From Phytophthora colocasiae (taxonomy: Eukaryota > Oomycota > Peronosporomycetes > Peronosporales > Peronosporaceae), in NCBI GenBank assembly GCA_018806915.1, contig JAGKQI010000079.1, positions 1,143,001 through 1,207,000 on the forward strand: DNA of 64,000 nucleotides, written 5' to 3'. Shown one piece after another: positions 30,148 through 40,257 of the stretch. Made by a program: the position numbers and the translations under genes. The stretch's first letter is position 1. Every line of letters starts with the position of its first letter. The notes below the pieces were generated by a model. It did not search any database. It had not been told where the DNA came from and was given only the letters and a program-made list of their open reading frames with translations.

Positions 30148-31097
30148 CCCACAATATTGGGTCTGGAAACCTCCAGCTTCGCAGCCACCGATCGTGCATC
30201 CTGTTTCTTCATACGCGATTTCAGGAACTTGGCGCCGGAGGGCCCCAACGACATGCGTTGCAGCCTTCTCGGGCTATCTGAGTCTGGTTCCGAGGTTGCT
30301 GACGCGTAGCATGACGATCCAGTCTGATAGCCTGGGTCGTGCGTCAGTGGGCGCTCGCCGACCAAGATTTTGAGGGAGTCGAATAGATCATGGGTCGCAG
30401 ATTGAATCGCTTCCAGTTCCAGGTCAAATAGAGAGTTTGGGTTGAACTCTCCAGCCACTAAACCAGCCTCTTGGAGCAGATCAAGTAGAATCTTCGCCGC
30501 GTTCAGGCGGTCCGAGCTAGTCCGGGGCTTCGACACCGGGCCGGTGAGGTTACCGATCTGGCGGACTTGTATGATCGTAAGAACAGGATCGTTAAGCAAG
30601 GTCTCGCTCAGCATCTTCCTGTAGTAGGCCTGCTCGATCGCGTCCTTGGTGATCGTCGATCCTGGGTTGATCACATCTTCTGGCTCTGAGTCTGGAGCTT
30701 TCAATTTCGTCCGGGTGCTCTTGATCTTCTTTTTCTTGGTCGATCTTGAGGCAACAGTGGACTTGGTGAGCAGATTAGGTTTCAGCTTCGCTGATTCCTT
30801 ATCGCTCGTGTGCGGATCTCGATTCTCATCGAGATCCGCAATGGCCCTCGAAGGGGCCTTGGGAGGAATTCGAGGTTTTTCTTCTAGATCTGGATTGCGA
30901 TCCAGGTCTGCCTCGTGCCTGTCAGTAGAGATCCTCCCAGAACTCTGCTGATCTGTGAATCTTTCTGTTTTCAGCGGTGCCTCCGTCGATCCAACATTCG
31001 TAGGCACTTCTTCCCCTTGTTCTTCTTTAATCTTGACATCTTCTTGGGACTCACGGTGATATCCGAAGTCACCAGAAGATCCGGGCACGCGCACCAT
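30039..31097 (-). CDS. Gypsy gag, N-terminal part
   Basis: The frame is open from inside the LTR. The first ATG inside the element is at 31097, where the codons MVRVPGSS overlap the primer-binding site itself. It encodes an acidic and Lys-rich N-terminus (STKKKKIKSTRTKLK), then a helical segment (DAIEQAYYRKMLSETLLNDP, RLNAAKILLDLLQEAGL). After about residue 330 it runs in the wrong frame over the capsid end encoded by the overlapping frame. Start choice is uncertain, since a gag start inside a primer-binding site is unusual. Confidence 0.6.
   Translation of the reverse strand: MVRVPGSSGDFGYHRESQEDVKIKEEQGEEVPTNVGSTEAPLKTERFTDQQSSGRISTDRHEADLDRNPDLEEKPRIPPKAPSRAIADLDENRDPHTSDKESAKLKPNLLTKSTVASRSTKKKKIKSTRTKLKAPDSEPEDVINPGSTITKDAIEQAYYRKMLSETLLNDPVLTIIQVRQIGNLTGPVSKPRTSSDRLNAAKILLDLLQEAGLVAGEFNPNSLFDLELEAIQSATHDLFDSLKILVGERPLTHDPGYQTGSSCYASATSEPDSDSPRRLQRMSLGPSGAKFLKSRMKKQDARSVAAKLEVSRPNIVGWECRSRGNTITLASDRKRLLSIISTGSTWRLYVLD
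31078..31096 (-). other. Primer-binding site of the Gypsy element
   Basis: On the minus strand TGGTGCGCGTGCCCGGATC lies one base from the LTR end. Its complement ends in ACCA, as a tRNA 3' end should. The identical 19-mer follows the LTR of the Gypsy element at 56287. The tRNA species is not identified. Confidence 0.75.
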
Positions 31098-32390
31098 TGT
31101 GGTGGAGCGGATCTGGCCAAAATCTGGTTGAGGCCGATCGCGATCGCCACTTGCGCCCAGACACCGACTAACGGAGGGGGTCCCCCGATGATCCGTGATC
31201 TTGCTGCGTGTAGTGTTCACCTTGTGTACCCGTCGGTAGGCGGGTTACGCTCTTCCAGGTGACTTCTGAAGAGGTCTTGGGACGAGAAGAATGTCTTGCG
31301 TGACGCAGGGGTTGAGGTAGCGTGGAAGTTCTTCACTCCACCTCGGGGTACTTGATCCCGGCCGTAGGCGAGTTCTCGAGCCTTGATCCGGGTGCCTGGT
31401 ACTTGATCCAGGCCTTCCAATAGTCCAGTGTTCGGGATACGGTCCCTTCCTTTCCATTGTTTTCCGCTTCCGATAGCGGGGGTCTTGAGGGGGCGAGATT
31501 CGACGGGATCGTTGGGCCAAACAACCAATTCCTTCCGATCCGATGTATGCACTTAAAGAAAAGTTCACTAGATAGGGCAAAGCTGGCCAATATATTATCC
31601 AGACTTAACCGCTATACTAGGTCACGTATCCTTACCTTCTTGACGCTTGTAGGGCCAATGTAGTTCCCGTTTCCAGGCGTAGCGAAGACACTTGAGTGGT
31701 TCAGGGCAAATTCGATTCTGTTTATGGTTATTCCTATGCCTACTAATCCCATCCTGATTTACTATCCTACGATCACATGATACTGGCTACATAGCTGATC
31801 CCTTAGCTCGGTTCCCCTAACCCTGATCGTGAGCCGATTTCGTACTTAACCGAAGCTTGATCTCGTACTTAACCGAAGCTTGATCTCGCACTTAATCGGA
31901 ACTTGATCGCCACTTGATCCCGCTTGGTCGTCGTTCAGAGAATCCGGATCAGGCCATCCGAAGAGTCTGCGTTGCGTCTGGGGCTGAGCTTGATCCGGAG
32001 CTGATCTCGTACTTAAACGGGAGAGGATCACTGCGTGATCCCGCCTCGTCGCCGGCGGGGGAATCAGGATCATGCGGTCAGAAGACTCCAGGGCGTCGGG
32101 GTAAATCGTGGGCCAAAATCGTGCTCACTCGGGACCCCACCATCGCCGATCAGGGCACCCTTAATCCCCCATTCTTCCTTCCAGTAGAACTCAGATCACC
32201 ACCGAACATCGCTCCACTTGACCTTCCGCAGGTGTCCCTGCCGCCTGTTCCCCGGCGGGACCCATCGTACCCTCGTCTGATTCGACTCAGATCTGGGCAT
32301 CACAGGTCCCCCCTGTCGCTTGTTCTGGCTCTCTTCGGCTTCGTGGCTGATATCGTCTTTCCGGGGAAAATCTCCGTTCGCTTCACCACA
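31098..32390 (-). repeat. Right LTR of Gypsy element (5' LTR for the minus-strand element)
   Basis: Begins TGTGGTGGAGCGG and ends CTTCACCACA. Nearly identical to 19173-20493, but 28 bp shorter: one 23-bp unit fewer near 31850 and 5 bp fewer near 32150. Confidence 0.9.
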
Positions 32391-34131
32391 TATTCACACC
32401 GAAGAAGCTTCGAAAGAACAAACTTGAGAACCCTGGTAAAGCTGGGTTATTCATGGGCTTTGCCAAGCACTCTGAGAGCTTTCGTGTGTTAAGTCTCGTT
32501 ACTGGTAATGTACAAGAAGTTCGGGCTGTGGATTTTCACGAGGAGTGGACTTTAGATCGCAGTAATGTGGATCGTTTACTCGCTAATCGGTATGGTAAAG
32601 GGCGTGCTCGCTCACTACCAACTGTGATTCCTTTCGTCCGTCTTCCTGTAAGTGGTGTGATGTGTCATGATAGTGATGATAGTTTACTGGCCTCTGATGA
32701 ACATCCTTCGAAGCGCCGCCGTTGCGACGGTGATGCTACTGCTTTTCTAACTGAAGTGGGAGCTCCGGTCTACACAGGTGAGCCTGTGGTAGCTCCGTTG
32801 AGGGACCCTGGGGTAACTCGTCCTGCTGCGGTAGGAGACCAGCCGTGGGTGCGTGGGGTTAACCCTCCGCGTATTATACGGGCTGAAGTTGATATCCAGA
32901 GAGGTGTGCAAGGGCCACAGGATGCGCCTAACAGCCATTCTTGTGATGGTCAGCAGCCTGGGATGTCACGAGGAACTTCACCTTCGGTAGGGGAGGAAGT
33001 AGATGACGGTGAGGTGAGCCTCGCTGATGCTGCAGACGAAGTGGATGATCTCGAGGAAAAAGTGGCAGCACCAATTGCTTCTGGTGAGCCGGAGGCTGAT
33101 TTCGATTTGGATCTAAATGACGATGAAAACGAAGAAGAACTCAGTGATACTACTGAATCGTTTCGACGCTCGAGACGCGTTCGATGGCCAAATCGACGTT
33201 ACCAAGACTACGATATTGAACTTCCAGCGAGTTTGGTGATTGAATCCGCCAATGTGCTGATGGAACCTCAGTCGGTTGAAGAAGCGTTAGCTGCTCCCGA
33301 TGCTGAGAAGTGGAAGAAAGCACTGGAAAAAGAATACAAAGACCTGATGAGAAACAATACCTGGGAACTTGTTGAGAGACCGAAGAATGAGAAGGTACTC
33401 ACAAGCAAGTGGGTGTTTGTACGGAAGAAAGATGCGCAGGGCAATGTGGTCCGCCATCGCACTCGTATTACCATCAAGGGCTGTCAGCAGAGATATGGAG
33501 TGAACTACTGGGAGACTTACGCGCCAGTCGTTGCCCAGGAATCAGTGAAGTTCATTCTGCTACTGGCACTTCACCTAGCACTTAGTGCTCGTCATGTGGA
33601 CTTTGTCACGGCGTTCCTGAATGGTCCTATTGGGGAAGGTGTGGATATCTATATGGAAATGCCCGAGTACTTTGATGACGGTTCTGGTCGCGTGTGTAAG
33701 CTGTTGCGTAGCTTATATGGACTGAAGCAAGCTCCGTTAATCTGGTATCAAACTTTGGACAAGTATCTGAGGAGCTGTGGCTTTCGTCGAACCAAAATGG
33801 ATGGAGGTCTGTATACACGTTCAGTGGGAGGTAGTCCCATATTCGTTGCAGTCTATGTCGATGATCTGATTATTGTTGGAATGGATGAGAACATTGAGCT
33901 GGTTCTGCGTGAACTTCGAGCCAAGTTCGAGATCAAAGACCTATGTGCTGTGACGGATCTACTACACATGGAAGTATCGTACATTCCTGGTGAAATGTTG
34001 TGGATGAGTCAACGTGGCTACATTGATAAAGTTCTTAAGCGTTTCGGCATGGAGGACTGCCGACCGGTAGCGACTCCACAAGCACTAGGAGACCTTCCTG
34101 AACCTGCTGATGAACACGAAACAGGGGTTAA
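32391..34131 (+). pseudogene. Copia pol, second part: integrase end and reverse transcriptase
   Basis: Coding resumes right after the Gypsy LTR in the frame left at 19172 (FTPKKLRKNKLENPGKAG, typical of the region after the Copia integrase core). A variable linker leads to the reverse transcriptase: EKEYKDLMRNNTWELVERP, SKWVFVRKKDAQG, HVDFVTAFLNGP, LYGLKQAPLIWYQTLDK and the catalytic YVDDLIIVG. The frame runs without a stop to GGGGTTAA at 34131, where a MITE is inserted. Beyond the MITE the same frame continues at 34997. Confidence 0.85.
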
Positions 34132-34996
34132 CCCCTTACTTCCCAGCCGGAAACACGGGGGTATATTTCGCCCTTAAGTTGGAGGACCAACATATATTTA
34201 TATGGATGTTTGTATGTCACAAGAATTCGTCCAGTGGAAGGTGCAGGATTCATCCTGTAAAAAGAAATGGCGGTACAACTTACGATCTTTATATGTTGGC
34301 TCGATTGAAGTCAAGATCGATAGTAAGATGACCGGTCAACATAAGAAGTGTCCTGTTTATTTGGAGCCGTGTTTCTGAAACACACGCCAGTTGTGAATGC
34401 AAACCAAAATCACTTAGAAGAAAAGCTTCCTACGCATTTGTCTTGTCCTTCACGAGCTACATTGCAGAGATACTTTCGGCGATTTCCAGTAGAGCATTCG
34501 AGACAGAAATACTTCGTGTTTTTCCTCGATTTGACCTTGAAGAGAGCACACACTTTGCAGGAACGGTGGCGGCGCTTTCGTCCGCTTTCTCGATCTACTT
34601 TGTCCGGATCCTCCCCCAGCTTGTCGATCTTGCTACCGTTCTGACCTTAGCTCGAGTAGTTTTCGCGATAATATCGAAAGTCTCGGTAGAATCCAGCGCC
34701 AGAAGTTGCTCCATCATGCTTGGTCGCACTCAAATTGTTTATCTTCCGGTGATGGCGGAACATAATAAAAGCGGATGGCGTGCTTTCGTGATCTGAAATC
34801 CCGAGCCCTGTGCAATGGATCGTCTTAAACCAATAGTGTCACCTTGTATTCAGTATGCAGCTATCTTAGGATGTGCTCAATACAAAAATCGAGTATAGAA
34901 TTCTATTATGTTGGTCCTCCAACATAACATAGATGCCCAAAAAAACAATACACCCCTTATGTTGAGCGGTCCAACATGCGGGAACTAAGGGGTTAA
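34128..34996. mobile_element. piggyBac-like MITE flanked by TTAA, inside Copia pol
   Basis: TTAA at 34128-34131 and 34993-34996 bracket 861 bp. The ends are inverted repeats (left CCCCTTACTTCCC; right reverse complement CCCCTTAGTTCCC; 12 of 13). Subterminal palindromes built on GTTGGAGGACCAAC or GTTGGTCCTCCAAC lie near 34179 and 34909, with a further one at 34960. There is no transposase. The Copia frame is open across a join that removes the insert and one TTAA. Confidence 0.75.
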
Positions 34997-35703
34997 TGAC
35001 CCGAATATACCGTACCGTGAATTAGTGGGTTGTCTTCAATATCTGGTGCAAGGTACTCGCCCAGAAATTGCTAATGCAGTACGAACGCTCGGAAAATACA
35101 TGAGCAAGTTCACCAAAGAGCATTTCACGGCAGCGAAACGTGTGCTGAGATACCTACAAGGCACTCGAGACTACGGACTGTTGTGGAAGAAATTAGCAAG
35201 CTCTGATCTACATTTTATTGCCTATGCGGATGCTGATCTCGGTAGTGAAAAGGACGATCGCAGATCGATCACTGGCTTTGTGCTTCAGATGAATGCACCT
35301 ACGCTTTTAAGAGTCACAAGCAGACAATTGCTCACGATGATACGTGTAGTACAGAGTTCATCGCCGCTGCAGAGTGTTCTGTGATGATTGTTTGGACACA
35401 CAATCTGTGCGAGGAGCTGAATCTACGTCGACGTCACCCGACTGTACTGTTTCAAGACAATCAGTCGACGATCAAAGAGATCAAGGCGACGAAAGGCAAC
35501 TACAAGATCAAAGGCGTTGATTTAAAGTATCACAAGGTGAGAGACCAGTACGAGCGTGGAGACTTTGATGTTCAGTACTGTTCTACAACGGACATGCTTG
35601 CCGGCATTTTCACAAAGCCACTTGGCTCAACGCAATTTGGTAAGCTGCGGGAAAAGCTAAATGTGGTGATGCTTCCGGTGTTGGATCGCAACAAGGACTA
35701 GTA
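34997..35703 (+). pseudogene. Copia pol, third part: RNase H
   Basis: YRELVGCLQYLVQGTRPEIANAV-like sequence (each block shorter than that in families) starts the tether. IAYADADLGSEKDDRRSITG is the RNase H Asp block. Near 35293 the frame shifts by one base: the expected block with AFKSHKQT and STEFIAAAECS is present in the other frame. From about 35300 the shifted frame reads on through MIVWTHNLCEEL, LFQDNQSTIKE, GVDLKYHKVRD and DMLAGIFTKPL, the usual Copia end, to the stop at 35699-35701. Active reverse transcription from this copy is not expected. Confidence 0.85.
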
Positions 35704-35735
35704 TGATGATTGCAATGCGGACATCGAAGTGGGAG

Positions 35736-35983
35736 TGTCAGATATTGCAGTGGTGTCGATCTCCGCTGTTTTACAGTGTCAAGTGTGACCTGAAATGATG
35801 TTACCATTAGGTGGATTGACTCACGTCTATACTGAGACTAGTACTAGCATAGTCTAAGCTAGAGGGTTTTTTTCCGCAAGGTTTCCTCCTCAATCCCAAT
35901 CTTTCCGTGGACATCCTGTTGTTCTCGTGTCTTGCTCTGCTCTACCAAGTACAGCACTCCATTCTACTGCGTGTGTGCCCTCA
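35736..35983 (+). repeat. 3' LTR of the Copia element
   Basis: Begins TGTCAGATATTGCAG and ends TGTGTGCCCTCA, followed by the target duplication CTCGC. The purine-rich GAAGTGGGAG just before it is the likely polypurine tract. Confidence 0.9.
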
Positions 35984-36396
35984 CTCGCGAGCATAGCGAG
36001 CCGCTAGGGGTGGCTGGGATTGCGCGGAGCGCGTAGCTGGGCAGTAAAGGACAGCAGAGAGAGGACAAGCGCGGTTGAGAACGCTGGCTGGTGGTTTAAT
36101 GCTCCGTGTGCGAAGCACGCGGGCTTAAACCCCAGTAATACGGATAATAAATGAGTTAAATTAATGAATGCTTCGTTATGGCTGACTAGTTCTTAGCGGC
36201 AAACCCGCCCTGCACTCGCCATTCTGCCAGGTTTCCCTTGTACTTTTTCCCGCCAATTTTTTGTACTCGGAATTCTGCCATTGTACTCGGAATTCTACCG
36301 ATGTGTACTCGGATTTCAGCCGGTGCTGGCGGTATTGTCGGTTACCGGTATGTGTACTCGATTTCCGGCTTTCAGTACTCGTGATTAGTCCGCTAC

Positions 36397-36612
36397 CAAC
36401 GACTACGACCTGGCTTACGTTCACATGGTCGAGCCACGCGGAATGCAACAGCCAGCACCTGATGCACCAGAGGGTGGAGTCACCACGATTTACCGCAAAA
36501 TGTATGACGGCGTCATGATCAGCGCCTCCGGCTATGACGGTGCTGAAGCTCGTAAGGTGGTCGAGGATGGAACAACCGACCTTGTGGCTTTTGCGCGCGA
36601 CTTCATTTCGAA
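36397..36612 (+). pseudogene. Old yellow enzyme, C-proximal fragment
   Basis: Reads NDYDLAYVHMVEPRGMQQ, then TTIYRKMYDGVMISASGYDG and VEDGTTDLVAFARDFIS, the C-terminal barrel part of old yellow enzymes (conserved AFARxFIxNPDLP block). It continues the fragment at 15633-15875 in the same frame across the 11-bp duplication. It stops short at about 36612, right before the NPDLP part, where the sequence turns into the antisense end of the ankyrin gene. So the enzyme gene lost both ends as well. Confidence 0.8.
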
Positions 36613-38368
36613 AAAATCAAAAGCTCTAGTATACGCCGACGCGAGTTTAGAAAAATTGTATCTCGCTGCGAACTTGCGAACTTTTTCGTGTCTGGCCTGC
36701 TGTGGATAGTGTTGAAGAAGCCATTGAACGACCTCCACGTGATCATTCACAGCAGCGTTCACTGCAGCGTTAGAGGTGCATCCGTCGGAGCGATTCGCGT
36801 ACAAGAACATCATCACCTCTGAGTGTCCTCCAGCTGCTGCTCCATCCATTGCTCGGTATGTGCCACCTTCACTACGGTTCACATGTAGCCATTTTACAAC
36901 TTCCAAATGTCGATTCGAGGCTGCCGTCAAAAGCTACTGTGGTGTAGTTTCCAGGCTCAGGGCGACGCTTGTGAAGCCACTTTACAACGTCAAGACGCCC
37001 GCTACTGGCAGCACGATCCACTGCCCCAGAGGCAATCCACTCGGTGATACTGCTTCCATTCTGTTGCTTGTACAACCACTGTAGTGCGTCTAAATGGCCG
37101 TTTGCGCTGCATTCTCCAGAACCGAGTGTGAAAGGCAGCGTTCAAAGTAATGAGCGGTCAGCCATTGAATCAGCGCCACATTCCCGTTGCTAGCGGCTCC
37201 ATCCACTGCTTCTTGTGAGCAGCCTTCTGGACGATGATCATGTAGCCACTGCACCACATCGAGATGATTTCCTCTGGCAGCTTCGTTCATGGCGGCAGTA
37301 GTGCAACCTTCAGCCCGGTGTCTGTGTAGCCATTTCACTACATGAAGATGACCGCAATGCGCTGCTACGTCCATTGCCTTGATGCTACATCCTTCCATGC
37401 GGTTGTAGTGTAGCCAACGGACTACCTCCAAATGACCATGGCTCGCTGCATCGTCCAGCGCTCGTTTTGTGCAACCGTCTGTGCAATGTCGATGTAGCCA
37501 TCGCACAACTTGTAGATGCCCATTGCTGGCGGCTGCATCCATCGCTGTGGTTGTACACACACCACCGTGTTCAAGCCCCCACTCTAATGCCTCGAGATAT
37601 CCCTCACTACCAGCCCCATCCAAGGAGAGAGGTCCATCTATGGAAGCCGCAATCTCAACTAGACTGTTAATCATCTCAGGATGACCCCCTGAAATCGCAC
37701 TCTGGGCAGCACCTGCCACTGATTCACGCAGACAATCTACCCCAGCCATTTCAACGGTCCAAGAAGCAATTTCAGTGTTTCCATTCCTGGCAGCAGCTTC
37801 AAGAAAGGAACTTGCGCAATCCTGTAAATTGGCTGGATGCATCAAGCGCTTGCTTAGCCACCTCATAGTATTCAAAGAGTCCCCGCGAGCAGCACTGACG
37901 ATTGCTGGCTTAATGCAGACGCCTTGTTTATCATACGCTAACACTTGCTCCAAAATGTGCAAGTATCCATTTGCTGCTGCAGCCTCGGCAGCCTTGAAAA
38001 TACCACTTTGCTTGTCGACTGTAAACCTTTCCGTCACAATGTTTCCAAGTAACCACCGCACTAATTCAGCTCCCCCTCGTTGTGCAGCGTTCACCAATCC
38101 AGTTGAAAGTTGTGCTTGCCGATAGAATGTGTCCATCTCTGAAAGAGGTCGGCGAGCCACTATTCGAGCCATCGAGCGCACAAGCCTGAGCGATACTCAA
38201 TTGGCATGATTCATCAACAAGATCGTCTAGGGCATGCACTACGTGCTGCAGAGCTGCAACTCGCGGTTGCTCACGTATAACTACAGAAACCCTTGTAGTC
38301 GGTGTTGCTTCCTTTTCTGCAATGATAGCTTTCCGAACAGGACGCGGCTGTACCAAGCGGAAGGTCAT
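36613..38368 (-). pseudogene. Ankyrin-repeat protein, frameshifted
   Basis: Minus-strand coding for a chain of ankyrin repeats of the oomycete type, with about 33-aa units such as AMDAAASNGHLQVVRWLHRH and AMDVAAHCGHLHVVKWLHRH. At least eight clear units lie between 37750 and 37090, with more divergent ones before them. An N-terminal part (MTFRLVQPRPVRKAI, then DESCQLSIAQACALD) starts at 38368 and shifts frame near 38170. The main frame runs 38181-37090 and ends in a stop; repeats continue in another frame (37075-36872) and again shift (36930-36640). It ends by running into the antisense of the enzyme fragment at about 36612. Ankyrin repeats bind proteins. No catalytic domain is seen. Three breaks suggest a pseudogene, unless some are introns. 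Confidence 0.7.
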
Positions 38369-39263
38369 TCTTGAAGTTAATCCTCCAATAAGTGGGAGCA
38401 AAACGAAAAGTGACAAGGCATCAGGCTAAGTAGAAGCGAGTACTAAGGGATTTGAACTTATCACACGGTGAAGTATCCTCACAGTCGGTTTGAAAGAAGC
38501 TGGGAATTCCTTGTACTTTGGTCCGAACTGCATCGTGATGTTGCCATCGCTACCATGATATCCGGTGATTTGGGGGTATTCCCCAGAATGACGTAGCAAA
38601 CGTTACGGACCAGCGTTGCAGCATTGATTGCCTCTGTTCACGAGTGAAGCTTGCGATGGTCGCAGTATTGCTGTCTCGCTTCCGTCGTACGCAGCAAGTT
38701 AGCAGTGAACAACCGAGGCTTGGGGAAGTGGTTCTTCGCCACTGAATGTAGCCATTTTGCACTCCGCTGTCACGCTTGCTGTTATTATCGTCGTAGCTGA
38801 GCGTCGCGTATGCTCTGATACAGTAGTAGCGCATTCGAGGTGAGTACTTAACTTTATCACAAAATAAAAATCTATTGTCCATGTTTTCTGAAGAGGGGGT
38901 GAAAATCCAATCTGAACCCATCTTGGCCGGCATCAAAATGTACTTACAGAGTTGATTCTGCAGGGCACACGCTTCACCACAGAGCCATAGATGATCTAAA
39001 TGAGCTTGTTTGAAAGCTGTGTCGGCGTCCTAAGTGGCTTAGCTAGGCGACAGCACCCAAATTGCCTAGCTCGGATTTTGGGAATTTGCACAGGATTTGA
39101 AGTCCATGACACCCATCCTTGCGTCATTAAATGATTTTACCATGTTTGCTTAAGTTAATAACCTAACCCGGATAGAAAACATGGACACCTGCCAATAATA
39201 TAGCTCTCACTTTCAAAAATATTAAACTTCATTTCGTTTTCTGATTGAAGTGACGAGTCGAAT
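38369..39263. other. Unassigned spacer
   Basis: Between the ankyrin remnant and the CRN gene. A 128-codon minus-strand frame (38936-38550) is open but resembles nothing I know. I see no element ends. Confidence 0.4.
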
Positions 39264-40257
39264 TTAGTGAAGCATTGCAGCATTTGCAACATTTTCAATG
39301 CTGCGGTGGAACAGCTCCATATTCTCGTCAAGTGATACTTCCGTCCAAAAATCCGGAAAGTCGTACGATGCATCTATCCAATGCTTCTTCAAGGCAATCA
39401 TCCTTGCCACTCTTGCTTGTAGGTTCAAACAGCGATAGAAAGGTCGCTCTAATCCAGTAAATGTCAGAGTACTTCCATCCAAGTCACCGAATGTTGTCTG
39501 CACCTTGAAACCGCATTTTTCCACCAACGATACGCTGTTTAAGAACACTCTTATGTCGTCCTTACTGAGCACTTGATTGCCGTTACGGTCCGTGAGATCA
39601 ATAAGACAGGTGTCTCGCATTTCTGGGTCGAACAACTTCAAACGGAAGGTGGCCGTGTCATCATGAATGAAGCTGATTTGGAAATGGTCAAATGCGTGTT
39701 CCAACGGCTTGAACAGCAACAAACCATTCTTCACATCGTCGATATCCGATATTTTCATCAGCACAAATGACACATTTTCGTTGCTGCGGCGAAACAAATG
39801 TGAGGCGATCACAAGTGACTTCGGAAAAGCAACGTCGAGTAGCATACATCGCACCCAGGACTTCTGTCGGCGATAACATCCATAAAAATTGCACAACTGG
39901 TCCTTGAATTTCTTGTTCCGATCAGTCAGAGTCGTTGATGCATTTGTGAGCATATGGGGCAACACTGCTTCTAGAAGACCCATGGCTGGGGTATGGAGGT
40001 TGTCTTGCTCCGGAACCACCACCAGCACGTGCACAGGACCCTTTCCAGCAGCAGCTTCTTCTTCACTCACCCCGCCTAGTTCACGTCTAGCCAGCCCAAC
40101 GGCTCGTAGCGTTGCGCCTACAAACTGTAGCTTGGTGTAGCCATTAGTGTCCATCACGCCTTGCAGCACGTCATATTGGGTCAGCCACGCGCCGTCCTTC
40201 TTCGCCACACAGAGCTGCAGGTCGTCGGCATCACACTGGATTAGGGTTGTTATTTAG

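Larger units (their letters stand above)
19173..32390 (-). mobile_element. Ty3/Gypsy chromovirus-like element with dual RNase H and an antisense ORF
   Basis: Bounded by LTRs of 1321 bp (19173-20493) and 1293 bp (31098-32390), with TATT duplicated on both sides (19169-19172, 32391-32394). Coding for gag and pol runs on the minus strand: gag 31097 to 29326, protease-RT-RNase H 29425 to 26102, second RNase H-integrase-chromodomain 25928 to 23733. A large ORF runs on the plus strand at 20597-23401. LTRs differ by about half a dozen substitutions plus two length changes, so insertion is young. Pol has a stop and a frameshift, and gag is split, so this copy is probably not autonomous. Confidence 0.9.
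16155..35983 (+). mobile_element. Ty1/Copia LTR retrotransposon, interrupted twice
   Basis: The element is bounded by 252- and 248-bp LTRs (TG...CA) and by a 5-bp target duplication CTCGC (16150-16154 and 35984-35988). Order gag, protease, integrase, RT, RNase H is that of Ty1/Copia. Its pol is cut by a Gypsy insertion at 19169 and by a TTAA MITE at 34128, and carries its own frameshifts and a stop between gag and pol, so it is inactive. Without the two inserts the element would be about 5.7 kb. Confidence 0.9.
15876..36396. mobile_element. MULE-like MITE (about 690 bp) split by a Copia element
   Basis: The two halves are 15876-16154 and about 35984-36396. Their outer ends are imperfect inverted repeats of about 45 bp (left GAAGGGGATTAATTCCGAGT, the right end reverse complemented starts GTAGCGGACTAATCACGAGT; about 33 of 45 match). 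CAACGACTACG, an 11-bp target duplication, flanks it at 15865-15875 and 36397-36407, a length usual for Mutator-like insertions. Both halves share a segment with GGACAGCAGAGAGAGGACAAGC-like sequence and GCGGGCTTAAACCCCAG. The right half has TGTACTCGGAATTC-type subterminal repeats (36265-36325). No coding capacity. Confidence 0.7.

Noticed and set aside
36425..36709. Single frame joining enzyme codons to extra residues
   Set aside because: The tail after about 36612 is antisense of the ankyrin remnant, so this is a junction artefact and not a gene.
38550..38936. 128-codon minus-strand frame between ankyrin and CRN genes
   Set aside because: No family, start context or supporting neighbour; kept only as unassigned sequence.
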